Assembly: GCF_900239345.1 (NCBI RefSeq)
Contig: NZ_OESZ01000045.1
Location: 1-64,000 of the forward strand
Length of the DNA: 64,000 bases
From: Tenacibaculum dicentrarchi
GTDB taxonomy: Bacteria; Bacteroidota; Bacteroidia; Flavobacteriales; Flavobacteriaceae
Direction of reading: 5' to 3'
Shown here in pieces: positions 16,124 to 25,150 of this stretch. The notes under the pieces are model-generated. The model saw only the letters and a list, made by a program, of their open reading frames with translations, was not told where the DNA came from and searched no databases. A program made the position numbers and the translations under genes. Numbering within the stretch: the first letter of the stretch is position 1; the number at the start of each line of letters is the position of its first letter.

Positions 16124-17485
16124 TTAATGATTTATTTTTTTTCGCTGATGTAAACTTACTGGCTTTTCTTGCTTTACAAGCGGAGTTCCGTATAAGTCAA
16201 AATCACCCGCTTCATCAATTTTAATATCGATAAATTCCCCTAATTTAATATAATGTTTAGTAGCATCTACAATTACATCATTATCAACATCTGGTGAATC
16301 ATATTCAGTACGCCCGTAAAAATATTCGCCATCTTTTCTATCGAATAAACAACGGTACGTTTTACCAATTTTTGCTTGGTTTAATTCCCAAGAAATTTGC
16401 CCTTGTACTTCCATAATTTCATTTACTCTTCGGAATTTTACATCAGCAGGAACATCATCTTCTAAAACAAAAGCACCTGTATTTTCTTCATGAGAATATT
16501 CAAATGCTCCCATTCTTTCGAAACGCATTTCTTCAACCCATGCCTTTAACTCTTCAAATTGCTCTTCTGTTTCCCCTGGATATCCAACAATTAAAGTTGT
16601 ACGAATTGCCATTTTTGGCACTGTTTCTCTAAACTTATGAATTAAGGCAGTTGTTTTTTCGTGGGTTGTACCACGCTTCATCGATTTTAAAATTTCGGTA
16701 TTAATATGTTGTAACGGAATATCTAAATAATTACAAACCTTTTGTTCGTTTTTCATCACCTCTAAAACATCCATTGGAAAACCTGAAGGAAAGGCATAAT
16801 GTAAACGAATCCACTCAATTCCATCAACTTTTACAAGCTCTTTTAATAAATCGGCTAAGGCACGTTTTTTATAAATATCCAACCCATAATAGGTTAAATC
16901 TTGTGCGATTAACATCAATTCTTTGATACCTTTTTTAGCTAATTTTGTAGCTTCAATCACAAGTTCCTCTATTGGTGTCGATTTGTGTTTACCACGCATT
17001 AAAGGAATTGCACAAAATGAACATGGACGGTCGCAACCTTCGGCAATTTTTAAATATGCGTAATGTTTTGGCGTAGTTGTTAAACGCTCTCCAATTAATT
17101 CATGCTTATAATCCGCCTCTAAAACCTTTAACAATTCAGGTAACTCATGCGTTCCAAAATATTGGTCAACATTTTTAATTTCGTTTTCTAAATCGGGTTT
17201 ATAACGTTCACTTAAACATCCTGAAACAAAAACTTTGTCGATTTCCCCCGCTTCTTTTCGTTGTGCATAATGCAAAATAGTATCAATACTTTCTTCTTTT
17301 GCTTTCCCGATAAAACCACAGGTATTGATAACAACAATATTTCCATCATCATCTTTATCTTCATGAACCACGTTTTTACCATTCGCTTTTAACTGTCCCA
17401 TTAAAACTTCACTGTCGTAAATATTTTTAGAACATCCTAAGGTTACTACGTTAATTTTATTCTGCTTTGGTGATTTTGTGCGCAT
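16124..17485 (-). CDS. rimO: ribosomal protein uS12 methylthiotransferase RimO
   Basis: RimO is a radical-SAM enzyme that adds a methylthio group to Asp of ribosomal protein S12. Three cysteines of the N-terminal cluster are in VTLGCSKN, INTCGFIG and VSGCLSERY; the radical-SAM CxxxCxxC motif is CDRPCSFCAIP; and a TRAM domain ends the protein (from about residue 385). I chose the ATG at 17483-17485 (453 aa, MRTKSPKQNKIN); the upstream start would add 23 hydrophobic residues and overlap the promoter. It is divergent from the gene at 17625. Confidence 0.93.
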   Translation of the reverse strand: MRTKSPKQNKINVVTLGCSKNIYDSEVLMGQLKANGKNVVHEDKDDDGNIVVINTCGFIGKAKEESIDTILHYAQRKEAGEIDKVFVSGCLSERYKPDLENEIKNVDQYFGTHELPELLKVLEADYKHELIGERLTTTPKHYAYLKIAEGCDRPCSFCAIPLMRGKHKSTPIEELVIEATKLAKKGIKELMLIAQDLTYYGLDIYKKRALADLLKELVKVDGIEWIRLHYAFPSGFPMDVLEVMKNEQKVCNYLDIPLQHINTEILKSMKRGTTHEKTTALIHKFRETVPKMAIRTTLIVGYPGETEEQFEELKAWVEEMRFERMGAFEYSHEENTGAFVLEDDVPADVKFRRVNEIMEVQGQISWELNQAKIGKTYRCLFDRKDGEYFYGRTEYDSPDVDNDVIVDATKHYIKLGEFIDIKIDEAGDFDLYGTPLVKQEKPVSLHQRKKINH

Positions 17486-17507
17486 TGTACTGTAAAAATT
17501 TAGGTTG

Positions 17508-17515
17508 CAAAGATA
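17508..17515 (-). promoter_or_regulatory. -7 promoter element for rimO
   Basis: TATCTTTG on the minus strand, 22 bases before the chosen ATG, matches TAnnTTTG. It lies inside the longer possible reading frame, which supports the shorter start. Confidence 0.5.
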
Positions 17516-17574
17516 CTGTTTAAACAACAAGTTTATAAAAATTATAAGTCTCAATTTGATTTTTGATAAATTTG

Positions 17575-17582
17575 TATTTTTG
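17575..17582 (+). promoter_or_regulatory. -7 promoter element for the gene at 17625
   Basis: TATTTTTG matches TAnnTTTG; a TTG lies 16 bases upstream (17556-17558), slightly closer than ideal. Confidence 0.4.
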
Positions 17583-17624
17583 CCACTACTTTAAAACTAG
17601 TTAAATCTGTAACGATTCATCAGC

Positions 17625-18821
17625 ATGAATAAAATACTACTTATTATCATTATCATTATTTCATCTTCGAGTGTACATTCACAAACGCTTAAAGATTCCC
17701 TAAATATTATTTATAAAAACTATTTTGATATTTTAAAGACCCACAAGAAAATAGACACGATTGTTTTAAAAGTTGAAAATTTCGAAGAGTTGATGGAGTC
17801 TAACAACCGTAAAATCAAAAGCTTAACCGATGCCGAGCTTTTTAGTTTGAAAAAACAACTCCAACAACGAAGAAAAAAAATAGTCAATACCACAGATTTT
17901 GTTTTTGCAGCAAATGCAAGTTTAAATGCCATCAAACAACTAGATGCAACGAGCGATTATCTGACTAAAATATCAAGTTTAAACAATCCTGAAAATGCGG
18001 AATTAGGTTTTTCATTATCGAATCAAATTGCTATTATTATCGAAAAAAACATCTTTAAAGGAAAAAGTAAAATCAATGGAATTAAAAAATCGAAGTTTTT
18101 ACTTTTTGTTGATAATATCATAAAATCGCCGATAACCAAGACAATCAGTAGTGCCATGCCTATTGTTAATTCGATTAAATCTATTGTCGATTTAGTAATC
18201 GGAAACGCTATAAAAGATAAAAATGTATCTATAAATCATATTGTTGAACTAAAAAAATCATTAAAAGTATATTTAGAACATTATGAAGGCTTGGCAAAAT
18301 GTCAAGTTAATTTTGAACAAAATTTAAGAACCTTAGATATCAGAAAAAAAGGATTAGTGTTGTTATTAACCCAATATACTACCGAACGTTCGAACACCTT
18401 AAGTCCTAATATGATATCAGAAAAAGACAAAAAAACCTCCTTAACACAATTAATCAATAGATATTATACCAAAAATATTGTTCAGCAAAAAGTGGCACAA
18501 ATAATTAATTTAAAACCATTTTCTTACAATGCTCATTTGACCGATAATAAATTAATTTATCCAAATTATGCGTTAAATCAAGCAAAATTTATTAGAGATG
18601 AAATTGAATCTTTAAGTAAAGAATACGCTTCTACATTTACCATTTATCAACTTGAACTTAAAAAAGTTTTACAAAAAAGTAAGAATATTGGTGATACAAC
18701 TAAAATAGATGCTAAAATAATTGACCTTGAAAATAAATTATTAGAAGTAAAAAATACCTTTGAAGATAATTTAAACATCTATAAATTAAATCATACTTTT
18801 AAAGATTTAATTCGTTATTAG
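17625..18821 (+). CDS. secreted coiled-coil-rich hypothetical protein
   Basis: I do not recognise this 398-aa protein. It has a clear signal peptide (MNKILLIIIIIISSSSVHSQ) and is then almost entirely helical and rich in Lys, Leu, Ile and Asn, with coiled-coil-like stretches at about 50-90, 200-235 and 325-385. A short hydrophobic segment lies near 160-185. A periplasmic or envelope location is inferred. It is divergent from rimO and ends at a strong terminator shared with ftsY. Confidence 0.6.
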   Translation: MNKILLIIIIIISSSSVHSQTLKDSLNIIYKNYFDILKTHKKIDTIVLKVENFEELMESNNRKIKSLTDAELFSLKKQLQQRRKKIVNTTDFVFAANASLNAIKQLDATSDYLTKISSLNNPENAELGFSLSNQIAIIIEKNIFKGKSKINGIKKSKFLLFVDNIIKSPITKTISSAMPIVNSIKSIVDLVIGNAIKDKNVSINHIVELKKSLKVYLEHYEGLAKCQVNFEQNLRTLDIRKKGLVLLLTQYTTERSNTLSPNMISEKDKKTSLTQLINRYYTKNIVQQKVAQIINLKPFSYNAHLTDNKLIYPNYALNQAKFIRDEIESLSKEYASTFTIYQLELKKVLQKSKNIGDTTKIDAKIIDLENKLLEVKNTFEDNLNIYKLNHTFKDLIRY

Positions 18822-18845
18822 TTTTATTTAGAATAATATACAAGT

Positions 18846-18875
18846 AAAAAAGCTCTTAAAATTAAGAGCTTTTTT
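18846..18875. terminator. bidirectional terminator between the gene at 17625 and ftsY
   Basis: AAAAAGCTCTTAA and TTAAGAGCTTTTT form a 13-bp stem with a 4-base loop. The A and T runs on both sides suit both converging genes. Confidence 0.85.
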
Positions 18876-18884
18876 TATGTTTTT

Positions 18885-19838
18885 TTATTTAAAGAAAGAA
18901 TCTACAAATTCGTGTTTGTTAAACACTTGTAAATCGTCAATTCCTTCACCAACACCAATATATTTTACAGGAATTTTAAATTGGTCGGAAATACCAATTA
19001 CAACGCCTCCTTTTGCAGTTCCATCTAATTTGGTAACAGCCAAAGAGCTAACTTCGGTAGCTTTTGTAAATTGTTTTGCTTGTTCAAAAGCATTTTGCCC
19101 TGTTGAACCGTCTAAAACTAATAACACTTCATGTGGAGCATTGGGTATTACTTTTTGCATTACACGTTTAATCTTCGTTAATTCATTCATTAAATTAACT
19201 TTATTGTGTAAACGACCTGCAGTATCAATAATAATAACATCCGCATTTTGATTTACACCAGATTTAACCGTATCAAATGCCACAGATGCAGGGTCAGACC
19301 CCATTTCCTGACGTACAATAGGAACATCAGTTCTATCTGCCCAAACCTGTAATTGGTCAATTGCTGCGGCTCTAAAGGTATCGGCAGCCCCTAAAACCAC
19401 CTTTAAACCTTGCTTTTTAAATTGCGATGCTAATTTACCAATCGTCGTTGTTTTACCAACACCATTTACACCAACCACCATTATTACATGTGGTTTATTA
19501 TTTGTAGAAATAGTAAATTCGGTAGCATCTTTGGTATTTGTTTCTGATAATAAACCTGCAATTTCTTGTCTAAGAATTTGATTTAATTCGTCAGTACCTA
19601 CATATTTATCTCTAGCAACTCGAGCTTCAATTCTGTCAATAATTTTCAGTGTAGTAACTACACCAACGTCTGAAGAAATTAAAACTTCTTCTAAATTATC
19701 TAAAACATCGGCATCGACTTTTGTTTTACCAGCAACAGCTTTCGATAATTTAGAGAAAAAACTTGTTTTTGTTTTTTCTAATCCTTTGTCTAATGTTTCT
19801 TTTTTCTCTCTTGAGAAAATTTTCTTAAAAAAACTCAT
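18885..19838 (-). CDS. ftsY: signal recognition particle receptor FtsY
   Basis: FtsY is the membrane-associated SRP receptor GTPase for cotranslational protein targeting. At 317 aa it is the short form without the long acidic A domain. It has an N domain (about 20-100), then GTPase motifs GVNGVGKTTTIGKL (G1), DTFRAAAIDQL, DTAGRL (G3), TKLDGTAKGG (G4) and the final GVGEGIDDLQVF. It lies downstream of the rpmB-rpmG-DUF4295 cluster, a conserved order in Flavobacteriaceae, but a terminator separates them. Confidence 0.96.
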   Translation of the reverse strand: MSFFKKIFSREKKETLDKGLEKTKTSFFSKLSKAVAGKTKVDADVLDNLEEVLISSDVGVVTTLKIIDRIEARVARDKYVGTDELNQILRQEIAGLLSETNTKDATEFTISTNNKPHVIMVVGVNGVGKTTTIGKLASQFKKQGLKVVLGAADTFRAAAIDQLQVWADRTDVPIVRQEMGSDPASVAFDTVKSGVNQNADVIIIDTAGRLHNKVNLMNELTKIKRVMQKVIPNAPHEVLLVLDGSTGQNAFEQAKQFTKATEVSSLAVTKLDGTAKGGVVIGISDQFKIPVKYIGVGEGIDDLQVFNKHEFVDSFFK

Positions 19839-19879
19839 AGTTAAATTTTACAATCATTTATAAAGGTTAAAAACTATAC

Positions 19880-19887
19880 CAAACTTA
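19880..19887 (-). promoter_or_regulatory. -7 promoter element for ftsY
   Basis: TAAGTTTG on the minus strand matches TAnnTTTG, 41 bases upstream of the ftsY ATG. The TTG upstream is too close to be convincing. Confidence 0.35.
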
Positions 19888-19997
19888 CACTATAGTCAAA
19901 TTGTCATTGTTTTTGTCATCAATTACAGGTATAATTACAACAAGTTTATGAGAATAAAAATAAGTAACATTCAAAAATACAGTTTTTTAACACAAAA

Positions 19998-20028
19998 AAA
20001 AAGCTACTCTCTTATGAAAGTAGCTTTT
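19998..20028 (-). terminator. terminator of the rpmB-rpmG-DUF4295 operon
   Basis: AAAAAGCTACT pairs with AGTAGCTTTT around a 10-base loop, 20 bases past the stop of the 50-aa gene. It is followed by a T run in the minus direction. Confidence 0.8.
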
Positions 20029-20048
20029 ATATATTTTGTAAACAAGTA

Positions 20049-20201
20049 TTAATTTTTCTTGATAAAATCATTTACTTGTGCAGGATCCATAATAGCTTCA
20101 ACGAATGTATAAGCTCCTGTTTTTGGAGACTTTACCATTTTGATTGCTTTAGTTAATCTTTTCGCTCCTGTTTGTAACGATGCTACTGATTTCTTTGCCA
20201 T
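20049..20201 (-). CDS. DUF4295 protein, probable Bacteroidota ribosomal protein bL38
   Basis: This 50-aa, strongly basic protein (begins MAKKSVASLQTGAKRLTKAI, ends NDFIKKN) is too short for ordinary gene calling. It matches DUF4295, which is found only in Bacteroidota. To my recollection, the Flavobacterium johnsoniae ribosome structure assigned such a protein as a new large-subunit protein, bL38. Its place 37 bases after rpmG, in the same orientation and before a terminator, supports a ribosomal role. Confidence 0.85.
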   Translation of the reverse strand: MAKKSVASLQTGAKRLTKAIKMVKSPKTGAYTFVEAIMDPAQVNDFIKKN

Positions 20202-20238
20202 GTTCTATGGGTTATTTAAAGTTTTAAAAAACTTTTAA

Positions 20239-20421
20239 TTATTTAATTTCTTTGTGAACTGTCATCTTCTTTAAGATAGAATTAAATTTCTTTAATTCCA
20301 TTCTATCAGGAGTGTTTTTTTTGTTCTTTGTAGTAATATAACGTGAAGTTCCTGGTAAACCAGTTGCTTTGTGTTCAGTACATTCTAATATAACTTGAAC
20401 TCTGTTTCCTTTTTTTGCCAT
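20239..20421 (-). CDS. rpmG: 50S ribosomal protein bL33
   Basis: The 60-aa basic protein is bL33 of the large ribosomal subunit. It begins [18 protein letters not shown] and contains [21 protein letters not shown]. It lacks the CxxC zinc ribbon pairs (a single Cys is present), so it is the zinc-independent form. It lies 27 bases after rpmB in the rpmB-rpmG-DUF4295 operon. Confidence 0.95.
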   Translation of the reverse strand: MAKKGNRVQVILECTEHKATGLPGTSRYITTKNKKNTPDRMELKKFNSILKKMTVHKEIK

Positions 20422-20448
20422 CTCGGTGAAATTTTATCTAGTAAGGAA

Positions 20449-20688
20449 TTATTTAGTTAAAAAACCATTCTCTCTAGCGCTTTTAATCACAGCAGAGATT
20501 CCTTTTTTATTAATATTTTTTAATGCAGAAGCTGATACTTTTAAAGTAATCCACTTATCTTCTTCTGGTATAAAGAAACGCTTAGTCATTAAGTTAGCGT
20601 TAAATTTTCTTTTAGTTCTATTTAATGCGTGAGAAACATTGTTCCCAACCATTGCTTTTTTTCCTGTAAGTTCACAAACTCTAGACAT
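20449..20688 (-). CDS. rpmB: 50S ribosomal protein bL28
   Basis: bL28 is a large-subunit protein, here 79 aa. The start MSRVCELTGKKAMVGNNVSH is typical; the upstream in-frame start at 20739 would add 17 residues and lies within the leader after the promoter, so I set the ATG at 20686-20688. It is the first gene of the ribosomal operon and has a near-ideal promoter (20727-20756). Confidence 0.95.
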   Translation of the reverse strand: MSRVCELTGKKAMVGNNVSHALNRTKRKFNANLMTKRFFIPEEDKWITLKVSASALKNINKKGISAVIKSARENGFLTK

Positions 20689-20726
20689 CTTCTTGACAGT
20701 TTTTAGTATTATTTCTAAACGAGGTG

Positions 20727-20756
20727 CAAATTTACGCAATTATATTGATTGCGCAA
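20727..20756 (-). promoter_or_regulatory. promoter of the ribosomal protein operon
   Basis: TTG (20754-20756), 19 bp, then TAAATTTG (20727-20734) on the minus strand: an ideal Bacteroidota promoter 38 bases before rpmB. A second TAnnTTTG match (TAGATTTG, 20840-20847) lies farther upstream and may be a second start. Confidence 0.75.
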
Positions 20757-20946
20757 AAAAATCTCTTTTAAATTCTTATTATTTTTGATCTATTCTAACT
20801 GAGGTTAAGCATCTAACCTACTGGAAGCGTAACTGACGGCAAATCTACAATTTTTTTTGAATATATATGCCTTATTAAATAAATATTTAATAACTTATTC
20901 GCATTTTATTTATCAATAAATAATAACGGGCTAAAAAAACAATTCA

Positions 20947-22194
20947 TTACTCTTTTAAAATACGTTCTCGCAACAAATCTAAAGCTTTAGTAACTGTTCT
21001 ATTTAACACTTTTTCGCGAGGTTCCCCAAAATTAAACTCATACACCTCAACTCTCTGTTTACTTGCAATAGCAATACAAACAACACCTACACTTTTATCG
21101 GTATCATCAGTAGTTGGTCCTGCGTTTCCTGTTACCGCTATAGCAAAATCTGTTTTTAATTTTTTTAAACAACCAACTGCCATTTGTTTAGCAACCTGTT
21201 TACTAACAACGCTAAATTCTTGTATTGTTTGTTTTGAAACACCTAATAATTGTTCTTTTAATTCGGCGGTATAGGTTATAAAACCTCCTTTAAAATATGC
21301 CGATGAACCTGCTATTGATACTAAATTAGCTCCTATTTTTCCTCCTGTTAGACTTTCGGCAGTGCTTACTGTTTTATTTTTAGCGATTAATAAATCTCCT
21401 ACTCTTTTCTCTATAGATGCAGCTGTATCAAAACCTACAATAACATCCGAAATTAAAGTATTTAATATTGCTACTTTACTAGCTACTTCTTTTTCTATAA
21501 CTTCTTTATTCGTTCCTTTTGCTGATATTCTCAGTCTTACTTTTCCAAAAGATGGTAAATACGCTAACTTTATATGTGATGGCAAGCTATTTTCCCACTC
21601 TTCAATTCTTTCTGCGATAACAGTTTCACCTACGCCAACTGTCATAATTGTGGTGTGCGATATAAATGGCAGCTCATATTTTTGCTGAATCCGAGGTAAT
21701 ACTTCATTTGTCATTAAACCTTTCATTTCATAAGGCACTCCAGGTAATGACACAAAGACAGTATTATTTTCAAAAAACCACATTCCTGGAGCCGTACCAA
21801 ATTGATTCATTAATAAGGTTGCCTTTGATGGTAATTCAGCTTGATATTTTTGAACCTCGTTATAAGGATGCTTTATCTTTTCAAATAATTCTTTAATATG
21901 GCTAATAACTTCATCATATATAATAACCTTATCATCATTAAAATATTCGGCTATTGTTTTTTTAGTGATATCATCCTTCGTTGGACCCAAACCACCAGTT
22001 ATAATTACAATATCCGCTCTATTTTCGGCCTCTTTTAAGGCATTTAATATATGTTGTTTCTCATCTTGAATAGATGAAATTTGATATACCGAAACCCCAA
22101 TTTTATTTAACTCCTGTCCTATCCATTGTGAATTTGTATCAACAATTTGACCGATTAAAATTTCATCACCAATAGTTATTATTTCTGCATTCAT
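20947..22194 (-). CDS. cinA: CinA family protein (nicotinamide-nucleotide amidase type)
   Basis: This 415-aa two-domain protein is standard CinA. The N-terminal MoCF-like domain (1-170; IGDEILIGQIVDTNS, ITGGLGPTKDD) acts on ADP-ribose-type pyrophosphates in characterised members. The C-terminal domain (about 255-415; TAESLTGGKIGANLVSIAGSS, VTGNAGP) is the NMN deamidase, PncC. It recycles pyridine nucleotides. It lies downstream of the FAH gene on the same strand, with a terminator between them. Confidence 0.93.
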   Translation of the reverse strand: MNAEIITIGDEILIGQIVDTNSQWIGQELNKIGVSVYQISSIQDEKQHILNALKEAENRADIVIITGGLGPTKDDITKKTIAEYFNDDKVIIYDEVISHIKELFEKIKHPYNEVQKYQAELPSKATLLMNQFGTAPGMWFFENNTVFVSLPGVPYEMKGLMTNEVLPRIQQKYELPFISHTTIMTVGVGETVIAERIEEWENSLPSHIKLAYLPSFGKVRLRISAKGTNKEVIEKEVASKVAILNTLISDVIVGFDTAASIEKRVGDLLIAKNKTVSTAESLTGGKIGANLVSIAGSSAYFKGGFITYTAELKEQLLGVSKQTIQEFSVVSKQVAKQMAVGCLKKLKTDFAIAVTGNAGPTTDDTDKSVGVVCIAIASKQRVEVYEFNFGEPREKVLNRTVTKALDLLRERILKE

Positions 22195-22202
22195 ATGTTT
22201 TC

Positions 22203-22233
22203 ATTAAAAAAGAATCCCGCAAAAAAGCGGGAT
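22203..22233 (-). terminator. terminator of the FAH-family gene
   Basis: ATCCCGC (22214-22220) pairs with GCGGGAT (22227-22233) around six bases, with a T run in the minus direction. It starts 5 bases past the stop codon of the FAH gene. Confidence 0.85.
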
Positions 22234-22237
22234 ATAT

Positions 22238-22846
22238 TTATTTTATTTTAATATTAAAAGCTTGCTTACCTTCAATAACACCTGTTAAAACATCATTTTC
22301 AACGACCCTACCAACTCCTGCTGGAGTTCCTGTAAAAATAACATCGCCTTTTTTCAAGGTAAAATATTGCGATACATAACTAATTAATTCATCAATTTTC
22401 CAAAGCATCGTTTCAGAGTTTCCATCTTGAGCAACTTCATCATTTTTATATAATTGAAAAGAAATACTTTCTAAATTAAAATCTTCCTTCGGATAAAAAT
22501 TACCAATAACAGCACTACCATCAAAGGCTTTTGCTTTTTCCCAAGGTAAACCTTTTTCTTTACATTTTGCTTGTACGTCTCTTGCTGTAAAATCGATTCC
22601 TAAACCTATTTCATCATAATATTTATGTGCAAATTTTGACGAGATATGTTTCCCTACCTTATTTATCTTTACCAAAACCTCCACTTCATAATGAATATCA
22701 TCAGAAAAAGGCGGAATAAAAAAAGGCATTTTCTTTGGAAGAATTGCCGAGTCTGGTTTTAGAAAAACAACAGGACTCTCTGGCTTTTCGTTTGCCAATT
22801 CTTCAATATGTTTGGCATAATTACGCCCGATACAAATTATTTTCAT
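22238..22846 (-). CDS. fumarylacetoacetate hydrolase family protein
   Basis: The 202-aa protein is a single FAH domain of the short FAHD1/YcgM type, a metal-dependent hydrolase or decarboxylase of acylpyruvates or oxaloacetate. Metal-ligand motifs are HYEVEVLVKI (about 66-75) and GLGIDFTARDVQ (about 97-108), with FTGTPAGVG near the C-terminus. The exact substrate cannot be read from the sequence. It starts 87 bases past menB on the same strand; an inverted repeat lies between them. Confidence 0.88.
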   Translation of the reverse strand: MKIICIGRNYAKHIEELANEKPESPVVFLKPDSAILPKKMPFFIPPFSDDIHYEVEVLVKINKVGKHISSKFAHKYYDEIGLGIDFTARDVQAKCKEKGLPWEKAKAFDGSAVIGNFYPKEDFNLESISFQLYKNDEVAQDGNSETMLWKIDELISYVSQYFTLKKGDVIFTGTPAGVGRVVENDVLTGVIEGKQAFNIKIK

Positions 22847-22874
22847 TTATTTTAATTTCGAATTAATAATTTAA

Positions 22875-22909
22875 AATTACGAATTCTTAAAAAATAACAA
22901 TTCGTAATT
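22875..22909 (-). terminator. inverted repeat after menB, possible terminator
   Basis: AATTACGAATT and AATTCGTAATT form a perfect 11-bp stem with a 13-base loop, 25 bases past the menB stop. It is purely A/T-rich and lacks a strong T run, so termination is only possible. Confidence 0.45.
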
Positions 22910-22933
22910 CATCATTGAAAATTTATGAATTGA

Positions 22934-23773
22934 CTATGGTATCCAAGTTTTAGGGAAATTCGGTTTTCTTTTTTCTAAAAACGCATCACGCCCTTCTTTT
23001 GCTTCATCGGTCATATAAGCTAAACGGGTAACTTCACCAGCAAAAACTTGCTGTCCAACCATGCCATCATCTGTTAAATTCATAGCGAATTTTAACATTT
23101 TTATTGATGTTGGCGATTTTTCTAAAATCTCTTGCGCCCAATCAAAAGCAGTTTGCTCTAATTCATCATGAGGAATTACCGCATTAACCATTCCCATATC
23201 GTACGCTTCTTGCGCAGAATAATTTCTTCCTAAAAAGAAAATTTCACGAGCTTTTTTCTGCCCAACCATTTTTGCTAAATATGCTGACCCATATCCTGCA
23301 TCAAACGACGTTACATCGGCATCGGTTTGTTTAAAAATAGCGTGTTCTTTACTTGCCAAAGTTAAATCGCAAACAACATGTAAACTATGTCCGCCACCAA
23401 CTGCCCAACCTGGAACCACGCAAATTACTGCTTTTGGCATAAAACGAATTAATCGTTGTACTTCTAGAATATTTAAACGGTGGTAACCATCTTTACCAAC
23501 ATAGCCTTTATCGCCACGGGCATTTTGATCGCCACCCGAACAAAAACTCCAAACACCATCTTTTGACGAAGGACCTTCTGCCGATAATAAAACTACTCCT
23601 ATATTAGTATCTTCATGTGCATCCTGAAAAGCATCTAACAATTCAGAAGTTGTATTTGGTCTGAAAGCATTTCGTATATCAGGACGGTTAAACGCTATTC
23701 TTGCTACGTTATGCGACTTTTTATAAGTAATATCTTCATACTCTTTGGCGACTTTCCATTGAGGTTGTATCAT
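22934..23773 (-). CDS. menB: 1,4-dihydroxy-2-naphthoyl-CoA synthase
   Basis: MenB is the crotonase-fold enzyme that closes the second ring in menaquinone synthesis. The 279-aa protein has the oxyanion-hole loop FCSGGDQNARG, the VPGWAVGGGHSLHVVCDLTLAS segment with catalytic Asp/Gly positions, and TSFDAGYGSAYLAKMVG. The length and the C-terminal KRKPNFPKTWIP are typical. menD is 2 kb away on the same strand with other genes between, so the pathway is only loosely clustered. Confidence 0.96.
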   Translation of the reverse strand: MIQPQWKVAKEYEDITYKKSHNVARIAFNRPDIRNAFRPNTTSELLDAFQDAHEDTNIGVVLLSAEGPSSKDGVWSFCSGGDQNARGDKGYVGKDGYHRLNILEVQRLIRFMPKAVICVVPGWAVGGGHSLHVVCDLTLASKEHAIFKQTDADVTSFDAGYGSAYLAKMVGQKKAREIFFLGRNYSAQEAYDMGMVNAVIPHDELEQTAFDWAQEILEKSPTSIKMLKFAMNLTDDGMVGQQVFAGEVTRLAYMTDEAKEGRDAFLEKRKPNFPKTWIP

Positions 23774-23866
23774 AATTTTATTATAGTATCGTTAATAAGT
23801 ACAGCAAAAATAACATAATAACTTTGTTTTTCTTTTTTATATTTGAACGATATAATACAAACCTCT

Positions 23867-25132
23867 ATGAAACAACTCTTTTTTTTAGTCGCTTTAGCAA
23901 TAAGTACTAGCATTTTTTCACAAAAAGTGATTACTCACAATATTAATTCTTCCTTTTTTAAGAAGGGTCGATCTGTAAAAATTTACATCCCCAAAAATTA
24001 CGAAAAAGATGAAACCACCAAATACCCTTTAGCTATTGTTTTAGGCAGTCAATATCTTTTTGATATGTATGTAGGTAATGCAAAACTATATGCAAATACC
24101 GACAAAGCTCCCCGACAAATTGTTGTTGGAATTGATATGGAAACCACCTATAAAAAAGATATTTCTATTATTCCATCTAATAATGCCCTAACAAGTAGTG
24201 CTAAAAAATTTCAGAAGTTTATCAAAAAAGAACTGATTCCTTATATGGAATTAAATTATAGAACTTCTCCTTTTATGACAATAGCTGCAGAAGGAAAAGC
24301 AGCTAATTTTAGCACCTATTTTTTAAAAGATGCCGAGCCTTTATTTAACGCTTTTATATGTATTACACCACAGTTCACAAAATTTAGTGCTAGCGCTATT
24401 GAATCTTATTCTTTAGGAAGATTAGCTCAAAAAGACAATACCTATTTTTTATATACTAGCAACAATAAAAAATACATCAATCCGAAACAACATGAATATT
24501 TTAGTGAAATTAGTACTTTTCTAGCTTCTTTTGAAGCAAAAAACCTACACATTACTTTTGATAAATTTGAAAACGCTCCTAGTTATTTATCTGTAATTGG
24601 CGAAACCATACCACGAGCATTTGAAAAAATGTTTTATTTATACGCTAAAATAACCAAAAGTGAATTTGACCAACAAATTAAAGATTTAGATCCTTTAGAA
24701 GCAATTAAATATGTAGAGCAAAAATATTTAGACATTCAATATTTATACGGTTCAAATTTAAATGTTCGATTAGAAGATATTTTTGCCATTGAAAATATTG
24801 TTATTGATAAACAAGACGGAGATTATTTACGTGTTTTAGGTGATTTTGTAATGATAAAATATCCTAATTCACATATTGGCGATTTTTACGTTGGAAAATA
24901 CCACGAACTAGGAAAAGCCTATGATAAAGCAGAGTTTTACTACAAAGCAGCCTTTGGGAAAATGAATCCTTCCGACCCAAATGCCAATGCTTTTTATGAG
25001 AATATTAAACGTGTAACCAGCTTAAAAGAAAGCCAACCAAAGGAAGAAGCTTTACCTGAAGAAAATTTAGAAGATACTCCAGAGGAAAACCCCGAAGACA
25101 ATAATAACGAGAATAACGAAGACAGCGAATAA
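23867..25132 (+). CDS. secreted esterase-fold protein lacking the usual nucleophile
   Basis: This 421-aa protein has a signal peptide (MKQLFFLVALAISTSIFSQ) and an Esterase D/PF00756-like alpha/beta-hydrolase region (about 20-260; SVKIYIPKNYEK, YPLAIVLGSQYLF, IPYMELNYRT). Where catalytic family members have GxSxGG, it has TIAAEGKAANF, with no serine, so it is probably not an active esterase. A helical, TPR-like part follows (about 300-390) and an Asp/Glu/Asn-rich tail ends it. The start is the ATG at 23867; an in-frame TTG eight codons upstream lies in the promoter-like TATATTTG. Monocistronic with its own terminator. Confidence 0.7.
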   Translation: MKQLFFLVALAISTSIFSQKVITHNINSSFFKKGRSVKIYIPKNYEKDETTKYPLAIVLGSQYLFDMYVGNAKLYANTDKAPRQIVVGIDMETTYKKDISIIPSNNALTSSAKKFQKFIKKELIPYMELNYRTSPFMTIAAEGKAANFSTYFLKDAEPLFNAFICITPQFTKFSASAIESYSLGRLAQKDNTYFLYTSNNKKYINPKQHEYFSEISTFLASFEAKNLHITFDKFENAPSYLSVIGETIPRAFEKMFYLYAKITKSEFDQQIKDLDPLEAIKYVEQKYLDIQYLYGSNLNVRLEDIFAIENIVIDKQDGDYLRVLGDFVMIKYPNSHIGDFYVGKYHELGKAYDKAEFYYKAAFGKMNPSDPNANAFYENIKRVTSLKESQPKEEALPEENLEDTPEENPEDNNNENNEDSE

Positions 25133-25150
25133 TTTTAAGCCTTAAAAATC

